Assembly: GCA_028748945.1 (NCBI GenBank)
Contig: JAQTOL010000111.1
Coordinates: 1-8,862, forward strand
DNA from: Paludibacter sp.
GTDB taxonomy: Bacteria; Bacteroidota; Bacteroidia; Bacteroidales; Paludibacteraceae
Length of the DNA stretch: 8,862 nt
Direction: 5' to 3'
Shown here: one piece after another, positions 1 through 6,808 of the stretch
How positions within the stretch are numbered: the stretch's first letter is position 1
Layout of the letters: the number at the start of each line of letters is the position of its first letter
Notes under the pieces: model-generated
The model's input: only the letters and a program-made list of their open reading frames with translations
What the model was told of the DNA's origin: nothing
Database searches by the model: none
Position numbers and translations under genes: made by a program

Positions 1-2761
1 CAATAAAACCACTTTGCTCCGCCCCCAACATGTTTCCGGCTCCCCGAATGTCAAGATCCTGCATGGCAATATTAAACCCGCTGCCTAATTCCGCAAAAGT
101 TTCGATGGCTTGTAACCGTCGGCGAGCTTCGGGAGTAAGTAAGCTTAACTCGGGAGCTAATAAATAACAGAATGCTTTCCGGTTGCTACGTCCTACCCGA
201 CCGCGTAATTGATGTAAATCACTTAAACCGAAATTTTGAGCACTGTTTATAATAATTGTATTCACATTCGGAATATCAATGCCCGATTCAATAATTGTGG
301 TTGCAATTAACACATCGTATTCGTAATCAATAAAATCAACAATGACTTCCTCCAGTTTATTAGCCGGCATCTGACCGTGGCCGACTGCCACACGGCATCC
401 GGGAACCAACCGTTTTATTAAAGACTCAATAATATAGATATTCTGTATGCGGTTATTTACAAAGAAAACCTGTCCGTTCCGCCCCATTTCCAACTGAATA
501 GCTTCCCGAATAACATCTTCGTCGAATAAATGTATTTCGGTTTGAACAGGATATCGATTGGGTGGAGGCGTATTGATAATGGACAAATCACGGGCTCCCA
601 TGAGTGAAAACTGTAACGTTCGTGGAATTGGCGTCGCCGTCATAGTTAAGGTATCCACATTGATTTTCATTTCTTTTAGTTTCTCCTTAACTGATACCCC
701 GAATTTTTGTTCTTCATCAATAACCAGTAAACCTAAATCTTTAAATTTCACGCTTTTTCCTACCAGTTTATGCGTTCCTATCAAAATGTCGATTTCACCT
801 TTGGTTAACCGGTCAAGTACTTCAGCCGTTTGATTTGCAGAGCGTGCCCGGCTTAAGTATTCAATGGTACAGGGAAAATCCTTTAACCGATCTTTAAAGG
901 TATTGTAATGCTGTAACGCAAGAACGGTAGTCGGAACCAAAACTGCCACCTGTTTGCTGTCGGTAACTGCTTTAAAAGCAGCACGAATGGCTATTTCCGT
1001 TTTACCAAAACCAACATCTCCGCAAACCAGACGATCCATGGGCAGCGTTGACTCCATATCTTTTTTTACATCAGCAGTTGATTTTACCTGATCGGGTGTA
1101 TCTTCATAGATAAACGAAGCTTCCAGCTCCTGTTGTAAATAACTATCCGGTGAATATTGAAAACCCTGCTCCGCTTTTCGTTTGGCATACAGCTTTATTA
1201 ATTCACGGGCAATGTCTTTTACTTTTGACTTTGTTCTTTCTTTCAAACGTTCCCAGGCGCCAGAACCAAGTTTATTAATTCGTGGTGCTTCACCTTCTTT
1301 TCCTTTATATTTCGAAATCCGGTGCAGCGCATGAATGCTTACAAATATAATGTCATCGTCCTTATAAACGAGTTTCACCATTTCCTGCATTTTACCGTTC
1401 ACATTGGTGCGAACCAAACCACCGAAAGTTCCCACACCATGATCTACATGCACCATGTAATCGCCAATCTGAAACTGATTCAACTCTTTAAGGGTCAGTA
1501 CAACTTTTCCTAAACGGGTTTTATCGGTTTTAAGTTGGTATTTATGAAAACGGTCGAAAATCTGATGATCTGAGTAACACAAAAGGGATAAATCGTGATC
1601 GATAAAGCCTTCGTGTAAAGTATTCTTTACCGGTTGAAAAGAAATCTGATCACCCCGATCGGTAAAAATAGCTGCAATACGGTCGGTTTGTTTACTGCTG
1701 TCACTTAATATGTAAATCAGGTAACCATCCTGAATCCATTTCTTCAGATTATCACTGACAAGATCGAAGTTCTTATGAAATATCGGCTGCGGAGAAGTAT
1801 TAAAAGAAATGATTGTTTTGTGTGGAAAATATGATTTCTCTCCAAACTCAATTTTTCTGAAAGGCTCTATGAATTGTAAAAACTCTTCACCGGTAATTTG
1901 CGTCTTGTGAAGACTTGCTGTTTTATGTTCCCCCGTATTGGCTTTAACCAAAGCCTCATCATACAATTGATTAATACGGTCCTTTACATAAGCTGCATTT
2001 GAAAATGCCAGCAAGCTTTTAGGGTCAATAAATTCAAGGAAAGATACATGTGGCGAAGAGAAATCGTTGTGGAGATTGGGTACAATGACAATTTCGGTTT
2101 TATATTCTCTGGAAAGTTGTGTTTCAATGTTGAAAACACGAATTGTTTCAATTTCGTCACCAAAAAAATCACAGCGGTAAGGCAATTCAAATGCAAAAGA
2201 GAAAATATCCACAATACCACCCCGTACAGAGAATTGTCCCGGTTCATAAACAAAATCAACTCGTTCAAAACCATACTCCAAAAGCATTTCGACAACAAAA
2301 TCAATGCTCAGGCTTTCACCCACAGACATTTTCAGCATTTTCGTTTTCATGCTCTTAGCTGAAATGACCTTTTGCATCAATGATTCCGGATAACAAACAA
2401 CCATACAAGGTGAACCGCTACTTGCCAAACGGTTCAACACTTCTGTGCGGAGAATTTCATTTGCCGCATCCAATTGTGACAGTTTTATTGCTCTTTTAAA
2501 GGATGATGGAAAGAAAAACACATCATTATCGGTTAGCATTAGTTTCAAATCGTGATACAAATACGCTGCCTCATCAGCATCGTTCATTATCAAAATTTGT
2601 GTAGATGGTTTTGCTTTAAAAAGAGAAGCTAGCACTAAAGCAGATGAAGATCCGCTCAAACCGGAAATTTTTACGTTTGGTTCGGGTGAGTCATTCCATC
2701 TTTCCAGCGATTTAACCTGCGAATGATTGGAATAAAGTTGTTGAAAATCCGTTAAGTTGAT
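1..2761 (-). CDS. mfd: Transcription-repair coupling factor Mfd (C-terminus off the window)
   Basis: Mfd is a cytoplasmic DNA translocase that removes RNA polymerase stalled at lesions and recruits UvrA for nucleotide excision repair. About 920 residues are visible; family members run about 1,100-1,150, so roughly the last 200 (end of the translocase and the C-terminal TRCF domain) are missing. Numbering from the ATC at 2761-2759: a UvrB-like N-terminal part with [15 protein letters not shown] near 34-48 and [17 protein letters not shown]; the RNA-polymerase-interacting domain with [10 protein letters not shown] near 439; Walker A GDVGFGKT at 581-588; DEEQ at 682-685; TATPIPRT near 708; QLRGRVGR at 851-858; [13 protein letters not shown] at the edge. 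I see one open frame throughout. The start is abnormal: an in-frame TAA lies at 2767-2765, no ATG, GTG or TTG occurs before residue 35, and the first ATG is residue 59, inside the UvrB-like domain. ATC at 2761-2759, giving (M)[12 protein letters not shown], fits best. Function is certain; the start is inferred. Confidence 0.96.
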   Translation of the reverse strand, partial: MNLTDFQQLYSNHSQVKSLERWNDSPEPNVKISGLSGSSSALVLASLFKAKPSTQILIMNDADEAAYLYHDLKLMLTDNDVFFFPSSFKRAIKLSQLDAANEILRTEVLNRLASSGSPCMVVCYPESLMQKVISAKSMKTKMLKMSVGESLSIDFVVEMLLEYGFERVDFVYEPGQFSVRGGIVDIFSFAFELPYRCDFFGDEIETIRVFNIETQLSREYKTEIVIVPNLHNDFSSPHVSFLEFIDPKSLLAFSNAAYVKDRINQLYDEALVKANTGEHKTASLHKTQITGEEFLQFIEPFRKIEFGEKSYFPHKTIISFNTSPQPIFHKNFDLVSDNLKKWIQDGYLIYILSDSSKQTDRIAAIFTDRGDQISFQPVKNTLHEGFIDHDLSLLCYSDHQIFDRFHKYQLKTDKTRLGKVVLTLKELNQFQIGDYMVHVDHGVGTFGGLVRTNVNGKMQEMVKLVYKDDDIIFVSIHALHRISKYKGKEGEAPRINKLGSGAWERLKERTKSKVKDIARELIKLYAKRKAEQGFQYSPDSYLQQELEASFIYEDTPDQVKSTADVKKDMESTLPMDRLVCGDVGFGKTEIAIRAAFKAVTDSKQVAVLVPTTVLALQHYNTFKDRLKDFPCTIEYLSRARSANQTAEVLDRLTKGEIDILIGTHKLVGKSVKFKDLGLLVIDEEQKFGVSVKEKLKEMKINVDTLTMTATPIPRTLQFSLMGARDLSIINTPPPNRYPVQTEIHLFDEDVIREAIQLEMGRNGQVFFVNNRIQNIYIIESLIKRLVPGCRVAVGHGQMPANKLEEVIVDFIDYEYDVLIATTIIESGIDIPNVNTIIINSAQNFGLSDLHQLRGRVGRSNRKAFCYLLAPELSLLTPEARRRLQAIETFAELGSGFNIAMQDLDIRGAGNMLGAEQSGFI

Positions 2762-2763
2762 AA

Positions 2764-2804
2764 GTTAATTGGTTAATTGGTTAATTAGATAATTGGTTCA
2801 TTGG
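2764..2804. repeat. Tandem 8-bp repeat array, left arm (GTTAATTG units)
   Basis: Five consecutive 8-bp units are visible: GTTAATTG, GTTAATTG, GTTAATTA, GATAATTG, GTTCATTG. The array starts 3 bp outside the apparent mfd 5' end and supplies the TAA that closes the mfd frame upstream. It is inverted relative to the array at 3203-3250: bases 2763-2779 are exactly complementary to 3225-3241 (17 bp). It also overlaps the end of the decayed four-helix-bundle gene, whose last residues NQLSN are encoded by the repeat. The units degenerate from left to right, as expected for an old array. Confidence 0.85.
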
Positions 2805-3194
2805 TTTTTGAAAATATTCAATATAACCATTCAATAATTTGATACATTTTTTGTATTTTTCTCTTAATTCATTTCGCTGAATTTCGGCAACATAGTTCTC
2901 ATCTATTGTATAAGTCAGATCTTCGGGTGTTTCTGTCAATGATTAACGTGCCTGTCGGAACAAAACAGACTATTTCCCTGAAAATGATAATGTCCATGAC
3001 CATCAGCAATATTGGCTATGACAGACCGACTTGCTCTAATTAATTGGTTTGATAATCTGTATTTTTCTTCATTCGAAAATATTTCGACAACATTGAAAAA
3101 TTGTTTTCTAAATATGTAATACTCTTTCCAAACTTCTAATGCTTCAAAATTATTTGCAATAATTAATGATTCTATCAGAAAATATTACATTCAT
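2781..3194 (-). pseudogene. Four helix bundle protein (S23 / 23S rRNA intervening-sequence family), frameshifted remnant
   Basis: Members of this family are small four-helix bundle proteins first noted in intervening sequences of 23S rRNA genes and related to the Avd accessory protein of diversity-generating retroelements; their cellular role is unclear. The minus strand encodes the family core FEALEVWKE (about 3150-3120), EEKYRLSNQLIRASRSV and ANIADGHGHYHFQ (to about 2975). After FC the frame shifts at about 2958-2959. In the shifted frame it continues as RQAR, then a TAA at 2945-2943 where the family usually has glycine, then SLTETPEDLTYTIDENY and a tail to a TAA at 2783-2781. Unshifted, the frame ends in TGA at 2938-2936. 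The only nearby ATG (3194-3192) is in a different frame from the core and soon meets a stop, so the N-terminus is also damaged. Family identity is strong; the protein is not expected to be made intact. Confidence 0.85.
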
Positions 3195-3202
3195 GTTTAC
3201 TA

Positions 3203-3250
3203 CTTAACCAACTAACTACTTAATCAATTAACCAATTAACTAATTAACTA
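3203..3250. repeat. Tandem 8-bp repeat array, right arm (ATTAACCA units)
   Basis: Six 8-bp units: CTTAACCA, ACTAACTA, CTTAATCA, ATTAACCA, ATTAACTA, ATTAACTA. They are the reverse complement of the units at 2764-2804, so the two arrays form an imperfect inverted repeat around the decayed S23-family gene; the longest exact match is 17 bp (3225-3241 with 2763-2779). The last three bases, 3248-3250, are the guaD stop codon (TAG on the minus strand). In a guaD-mfd read-through transcript the arms could pair into a long stem with a loop of about 440 nt. Confidence 0.85.
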
Positions 3251-3718
3251 ATATATAACCTTTTCTTCCGTATTTGTCCAGTCTTTGAAAGCAGCAATAG
3301 CTTCTTCCGGTAAAAGTTGATAAGTCTTCAATTGTCTTTTTTCAGGTTTCAAATCCAGTTCATCGTAAATGAATGAATCATCAAAACCAATATTTTTTGC
3401 ATCGGTTTTAGTATTTCCATAATACAATTTATCGCAGTGTGCCCAGTAAATTGCACCCAGACACATAGGACATGGTTCGCAGGATGAATAGATTTCACAT
3501 CCGGCTAAATCAAAAGTTCCTAACTTCTTCGATGCTTTGCGAATGGCATTCACCTCGGCATGTGCCGTCGGATCTGTATGAGCTGTTACCCGATTCACAC
3601 CGGTAGCAATAATTTTCCCATCCTTTACTATAACTGCTCCAAAAGGGCCACCGCCATTCTTTATATTTTGAATTGACAAAGCTATGGCTTTGCGCATAAA
3701 TTTCTTCTGATAATCCAT
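3248..3718 (-). CDS. guaD: Guanine deaminase (cytidine deaminase fold)
   Basis: The enzyme hydrolyses guanine to xanthine and ammonia in purine salvage, in the cytoplasm, and belongs to the zinc-dependent cytidine/deoxycytidylate deaminase superfamily. The 156 residues match the Bacillus GuaD type in length and layout: GGPFGAVIVKDGKI (23-36), N42, zinc site H53-A-E55 in PTAHAEVNAIRKA with E55 as proton shuttle, zinc cysteines C83 and C86 in SCEPCPMCLGAIYWA, and GFDDSFIYDE (111-120) with D114. From what I recall of the Bacillus structure, D114 and the terminal Y156 act in the partner's active site through a domain swap; both are present. tRNA adenosine deaminase TadA is the main alternative, but GFDDSFIYDE and the C-terminal tail favour GuaD. 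The start at 3718 is the only ATG before the conserved core that gives this length, and a promoter box lies 27 bp upstream. The stop codon lies in the repeat array. Confidence 0.9.
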   Translation of the reverse strand: MDYQKKFMRKAIALSIQNIKNGGGPFGAVIVKDGKIIATGVNRVTAHTDPTAHAEVNAIRKASKKLGTFDLAGCEIYSSCEPCPMCLGAIYWAHCDKLYYGNTKTDAKNIGFDDSFIYDELDLKPEKRQLKTYQLLPEEAIAAFKDWTNTEEKVIY

Positions 3719-3744
3719 TTGTTTTTACATTCAATTTCGAGACA

Positions 3745-3752
3745 CAAAGATA
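3745..3752 (-). promoter_or_regulatory. Candidate -7 promoter box for guaD
   Basis: The minus strand reads TATCTTTG, an exact match to the Bacteroidota -7 consensus TAnnTTTG, 26 bases upstream of the guaD ATG. This would give a short leader of about 20 nt. I see no convincing TTTG-type -33 box at the usual spacing, so confidence is moderate. Confidence 0.55.
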
Positions 3753-4063
3753 CTGTTTTTCTTAATAAAATGAATACACTTGAAAAATTTGATCAAAAAC
3801 AGATCCCAAAAACAGAATTGATTTACTTCAAAACGATAGATTATTAATCGTATTTGTAATACATATTACATGAAACACACTTTTAACTATAATCCTTATT
3901 TAGGCTTGATAATTTCAATCAATAATTAAAAATACTAATAATTTCAATTTTTCGTGTAATTTTCCACAAATTGTTTCAAATTTAAACTTACACTCATTCT
4001 GCTAATTTGCAAATTGTCATTTTATGTTGATAAGTGAATTAATTGTTGATAAATATTCATAGC
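3753..4063. other. AT-rich divergent intergenic region
   Basis: This lies between the divergently transcribed guaD and TonB-receptor genes and contains no credible coding frame. Recognisable elements are a perfect 12-bp palindrome AATTTGCAAATT at 4004-4015, two direct copies of TGTTGATAA at 4025-4033 and 4044-4052 (19 bp apart), and CAAATTTA at 3977-3984, which reads as a minus-strand -7 box (TAAATTTG) but is about 260 bp from guaD. The palindrome and direct repeat are possible binding sites for a regulator of either gene; in DNA this AT-rich they may be chance. Confidence 0.4.
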
Positions 4064-4100
4064 TTTGACATAGTTCTTAACAGGAAATACTCTATATTTG
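4064..4100 (+). promoter_or_regulatory. Candidate promoter of the TonB receptor / lipoprotein operon
   Basis: TATATTTG at 4093-4100 exactly matches the Bacteroidota -7 box TAnnTTTG. Upstream, TTTGACA at 4064-4070 resembles a -33 element; the gap from its TTTG to the -7 box is 25 bp, somewhat longer than the usual 19-23. The predicted transcript would start near 4107 with a 5' leader of about 45 nt and no Shine-Dalgarno motif before the ATG at 4151, as is common in this phylum. Confidence 0.6.
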
Positions 4101-4150
4101 CGCAAATTACTAACAAAATTAAAACTACGTTTAATTAATTCAACAACTTT

Positions 4151-6784
4151 ATGAAAAAAGTTATTTCTTTTTTTGTTGTGATCTTGATTGCCCAGCTTTC
4201 ATTTTCGCAAGGATTGGTGAAAGGAGTAGTGGTTGACAAGGCCACTAACGAAGCACTAATAGGTGTGAGTGTTTATAATCCAACCTCAGGTGTAGGTGTC
4301 AGCACAGGCTTCGATGGAAGTTTCGCTATTAAGCTTCCGACAGGTAAGCAGGAACTTACAATTTCTTATGTTGGTTATACAACTAAGACAATTCAGGTAT
4401 CTAATTCTAATTTAGGCAATATTGCATTGGAAAGTGCAACAATTGGTCTGAACGATGTAACTGTCACTTCTTCAGTGGCTATTCGCCGTAAAACACCGGT
4501 AGCTTTATCGGTAGTAGAACCACTTACTATCGAGAATAAATTAGGGACTCAGGAATTCCCCGAAATTTTAAAATCAACTCCAGGCGTTTATGCAACAAAA
4601 CAAGGCGGAGGTTTCGGTGACTCACGTATAAATTTACGTGGTTTCGAAGCTGCCAATATAGCTGTTATGATTAACGGTGTTCCCGTAAATGATATGGAAT
4701 GGGGAGGCGTTTACTGGTCGAATTGGGCCGGTTTAAGCGATGTAACCCGTTCAATGCAGGTTCAACGCGGTTTGGGTGCTTCGAAAGTGGCAGCTCCTTC
4801 GTTAGGTGGATCAATCAATGTTGTAACTCGTTCAACTGATGCGAAAAAAGGCGGTGCTGTTTCTTATGGAATTGGAAATGACGGTTATTCTAAAATCGGA
4901 TTCTCAGTTTCAACAGGCTTAACAAAAGACAATTGGGCTATTACCTTATTGGGAGCCAAAACAATTGGAAATGGATATATTCAGGGTACTGAATTCGAGT
5001 CATATTCTTATTTTATGAATATATCTAAAAGAATTAGTGAATCACAGCAATTATCTTTTACTGCTTTTGCAGCTCCACAGTGGCACAACCAACGAAATAA
5101 TGGTGATAAATTATTAATTTCGGAATGGCAAAAACAACCATTAAAATATAAATATAACGCTTCCTACGGTTTCGACATGAACGGACAACGGAAACAATCG
5201 TCCTATAATTATTATGATAAACCTCAAATATCGTTGAATCACTTCTGGACTATCGATGAAAAATCAAGTCTTTCTACTGCCCTCTATATGTCGATAGGAA
5301 ACGGTGGTGGCTGGGGAGGCCAGGGATACACAAGTGCTGATCGTTCCAATTGGTATGGTTCAACAGGAGGAATTCCAAACACTTTATTCCGTTCTGAAGA
5401 TGGAACTTTTGATTACGGAGCAATATATACTTTAAATAAAGCCAGTGAAACAGGGTCAAAAATGGTGATGTCTAATGCAATCAACAAACATATATGGTAT
5501 GGTGCATTATCAACCTACAATACCAAAATTGGTCAAGATATTGATATATACGGTGGATTGGATTTACGTTATTATAAAGGTACACATACCAACGTAATAA
5601 CAGATTTATATGGTGGAAATTTCTTTATTGATAATACTTCTACCAGACCCTTATTAAGTACAACAGACTGGAAAACAAAAAAACTAGGTGTAGGTGATGT
5701 GGTTTATCGTGACTACGATGGTTTTGTAGTAAGCGAAGGTGTCTTTGGTCAGGCCGAATATAACAAAAATGGTTTAAGTGCATTTCTTTCTTTATCGGGA
5801 TCAAACACTTCATACTGGCGTTACGATCGTTTTTATTACGATGCATCACAGGCCCGTTCTCAAACTATCAGTTTCTTAGGTTATTCGGCAAAAGGTGGAG
5901 CAAACTATAATATCAATGAATATCATAATGTCTTTGCCAATATTGGAGTAATTTCGCGTGCTCCTTTCTTTTCGGGAGGTGCTTTCCTTCAATCAACCAC
6001 CAGTAATGTAACGAATCCAAATGCTGTAAATGAAAAAGCATTCTCTGCAGAATTAGGTTACGGATTTCGGTCAAAATATATTTCTGCCAATTTAAATGTT
6101 TATCGTACGAACTGGATGGATAAGACGATGGTTCGTGCCATTAACGCAAATAGTCAGGAAAGTTTGGTGGCTAACATGCAGGGTGTTAATGCTCTTCACC
6201 AGGGTGTTGAGTTAGATTTCAATTCTAAACCTTTGAAAGATTTGGAATTTACAGGTATGATTTCTATTGGAGACTGGAACTGGCAAAACAATGCCACCGG
6301 CTATCTTTTCAATCGTTCGGGACAACCGGTTGACCAATTAGGGAATGTAGTAAATGGAGTTGAAAATGCATACAAAATGACTGTAAATCTTCAGGGAATT
6401 CATGTTGGAAACTCTGCTCAAACTACAGCCGCTTTGGGTTTAAATTATCAAATTCTGAATGGCTTACGCATTGGATTAGATGGTAACTATTTTGGAAGAA
6501 ATTATTCATATTTCAATATATCGTCAGTTGGTACAAGTCTTTCAACTGAAACTAATTTCGCTCAACCATGGATGATACCGGATGCTATTACATTTGATTT
6601 TTCAGCAAATTATCGCTTTAAAATCGGTGAATACGATGCTTCATTAGTCGGGAATATTGATAACTTACTTGATGCAGAATATATTACGGATGCTACTGAT
6701 GGTAGTGATCATACTTGGCAAACAGCTTCAGTATTCTACGGATTTGGTCGTACATGGTCAGTAAGTTTAAAAATGAAATTCTAA
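4151..6784 (+). CDS. TonB-dependent outer-membrane receptor with carboxypeptidase-regulatory-like domain
   Basis: This is a ligand-gated outer-membrane beta-barrel driven by TonB/ExbBD; the substrate is unknown. The 877 residues comprise a signal peptide (1-19, cleavage near FS-QG), a carboxypeptidase-regulatory-like Ig-fold domain (about 22-94: VKGVVVDKATNEALIGVSV, DGSFAIKLPTG, ISYVGY), a TonB-box-like stretch DVTVTSS (102-108), a plug domain (about 112-228, with INLRGFEAANIAVMINGVPV at 160-179, then NDMEWGGVYWSNWAGL, ending in GGSINVVTR), and a barrel rich in aromatic, alternating strands to the C-terminal SLKMKF, whose final Phe is the usual BAM-recognition residue. It is shorter than typical SusC proteins (about 1,000 residues) and is followed not by a SusD gene but by an unrelated lipoprotein gene 24 bp downstream, probably co-transcribed. 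The start fits the signal peptide and a nearby promoter. No defects seen. Confidence 0.95.
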   Translation: MKKVISFFVVILIAQLSFSQGLVKGVVVDKATNEALIGVSVYNPTSGVGVSTGFDGSFAIKLPTGKQELTISYVGYTTKTIQVSNSNLGNIALESATIGLNDVTVTSSVAIRRKTPVALSVVEPLTIENKLGTQEFPEILKSTPGVYATKQGGGFGDSRINLRGFEAANIAVMINGVPVNDMEWGGVYWSNWAGLSDVTRSMQVQRGLGASKVAAPSLGGSINVVTRSTDAKKGGAVSYGIGNDGYSKIGFSVSTGLTKDNWAITLLGAKTIGNGYIQGTEFESYSYFMNISKRISESQQLSFTAFAAPQWHNQRNNGDKLLISEWQKQPLKYKYNASYGFDMNGQRKQSSYNYYDKPQISLNHFWTIDEKSSLSTALYMSIGNGGGWGGQGYTSADRSNWYGSTGGIPNTLFRSEDGTFDYGAIYTLNKASETGSKMVMSNAINKHIWYGALSTYNTKIGQDIDIYGGLDLRYYKGTHTNVITDLYGGNFFIDNTSTRPLLSTTDWKTKKLGVGDVVYRDYDGFVVSEGVFGQAEYNKNGLSAFLSLSGSNTSYWRYDRFYYDASQARSQTISFLGYSAKGGANYNINEYHNVFANIGVISRAPFFSGGAFLQSTTSNVTNPNAVNEKAFSAELGYGFRSKYISANLNVYRTNWMDKTMVRAINANSQESLVANMQGVNALHQGVELDFNSKPLKDLEFTGMISIGDWNWQNNATGYLFNRSGQPVDQLGNVVNGVENAYKMTVNLQGIHVGNSAQTTAALGLNYQILNGLRIGLDGNYFGRNYSYFNISSVGTSLSTETNFAQPWMIPDAITFDFSANYRFKIGEYDASLVGNIDNLLDAEYITDATDGSDHTWQTASVFYGFGRTWSVSLKMKF

Positions 6785-6808
6785 TTCTATTCATTCACTC
6801 AATAAAAA

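Larger units (their letters stand above)
2763..3250. mobile_element. Candidate repeat-bounded cassette carrying a decayed S23-family gene
   Basis: This stretch of about 490 bp between guaD and mfd is bounded by inverted arrays of the same 8-bp unit and contains a single decayed four-helix-bundle gene. It carries no transposase, integrase or recognisable target-site duplication, so calling it mobile is an inference from the layout: foreign-looking accessory gene, inverted boundary repeats, and both flanking genes touched at their ends (the guaD stop lies in one array, and the mfd start is abnormal beside the other). It could instead be an ordinary intergenic region in which octamer repeats expanded independently at each edge. 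I recall S23-family genes near TTAACCAA-type repeats in other Bacteroidota genomes but cannot check that here. Confidence 0.35.

Noticed and set aside
1984..2304. Minus-strand open frame in another phase of mfd
   Set aside because: It overlaps mfd codons in a different phase; the mfd frame is conserved through the same stretch.
2048..2362. Open frames on the plus strand inside mfd (also 558-833 and 1322-1513)
   Set aside because: They are antisense to continuous, strongly conserved mfd coding sequence and show no family motif.
3145..3152. CAAAATTA read as a minus-strand -7 box (TAATTTTG) that could serve mfd
   Set aside because: It lies inside the decayed S23-family coding core about 380 bp from mfd, and such words are frequent in AT-rich DNA.
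2764..3250. CRISPR-like array formed by the repeated octamers
   Set aside because: Units are 8 bp and contiguous with no spacers, so they are simple tandem repeats, not CRISPR repeats.
3510..3734. Minus-strand frame of 74 codons overlapping guaD
   Set aside because: It is out of phase with the conserved zinc-site codons of guaD and has no recognisable features.
5274..5849. Minus-strand frames inside the TonB-receptor gene
   Set aside because: They are antisense to barrel-coding sequence with a clear forward frame; no motif or start context supports them.
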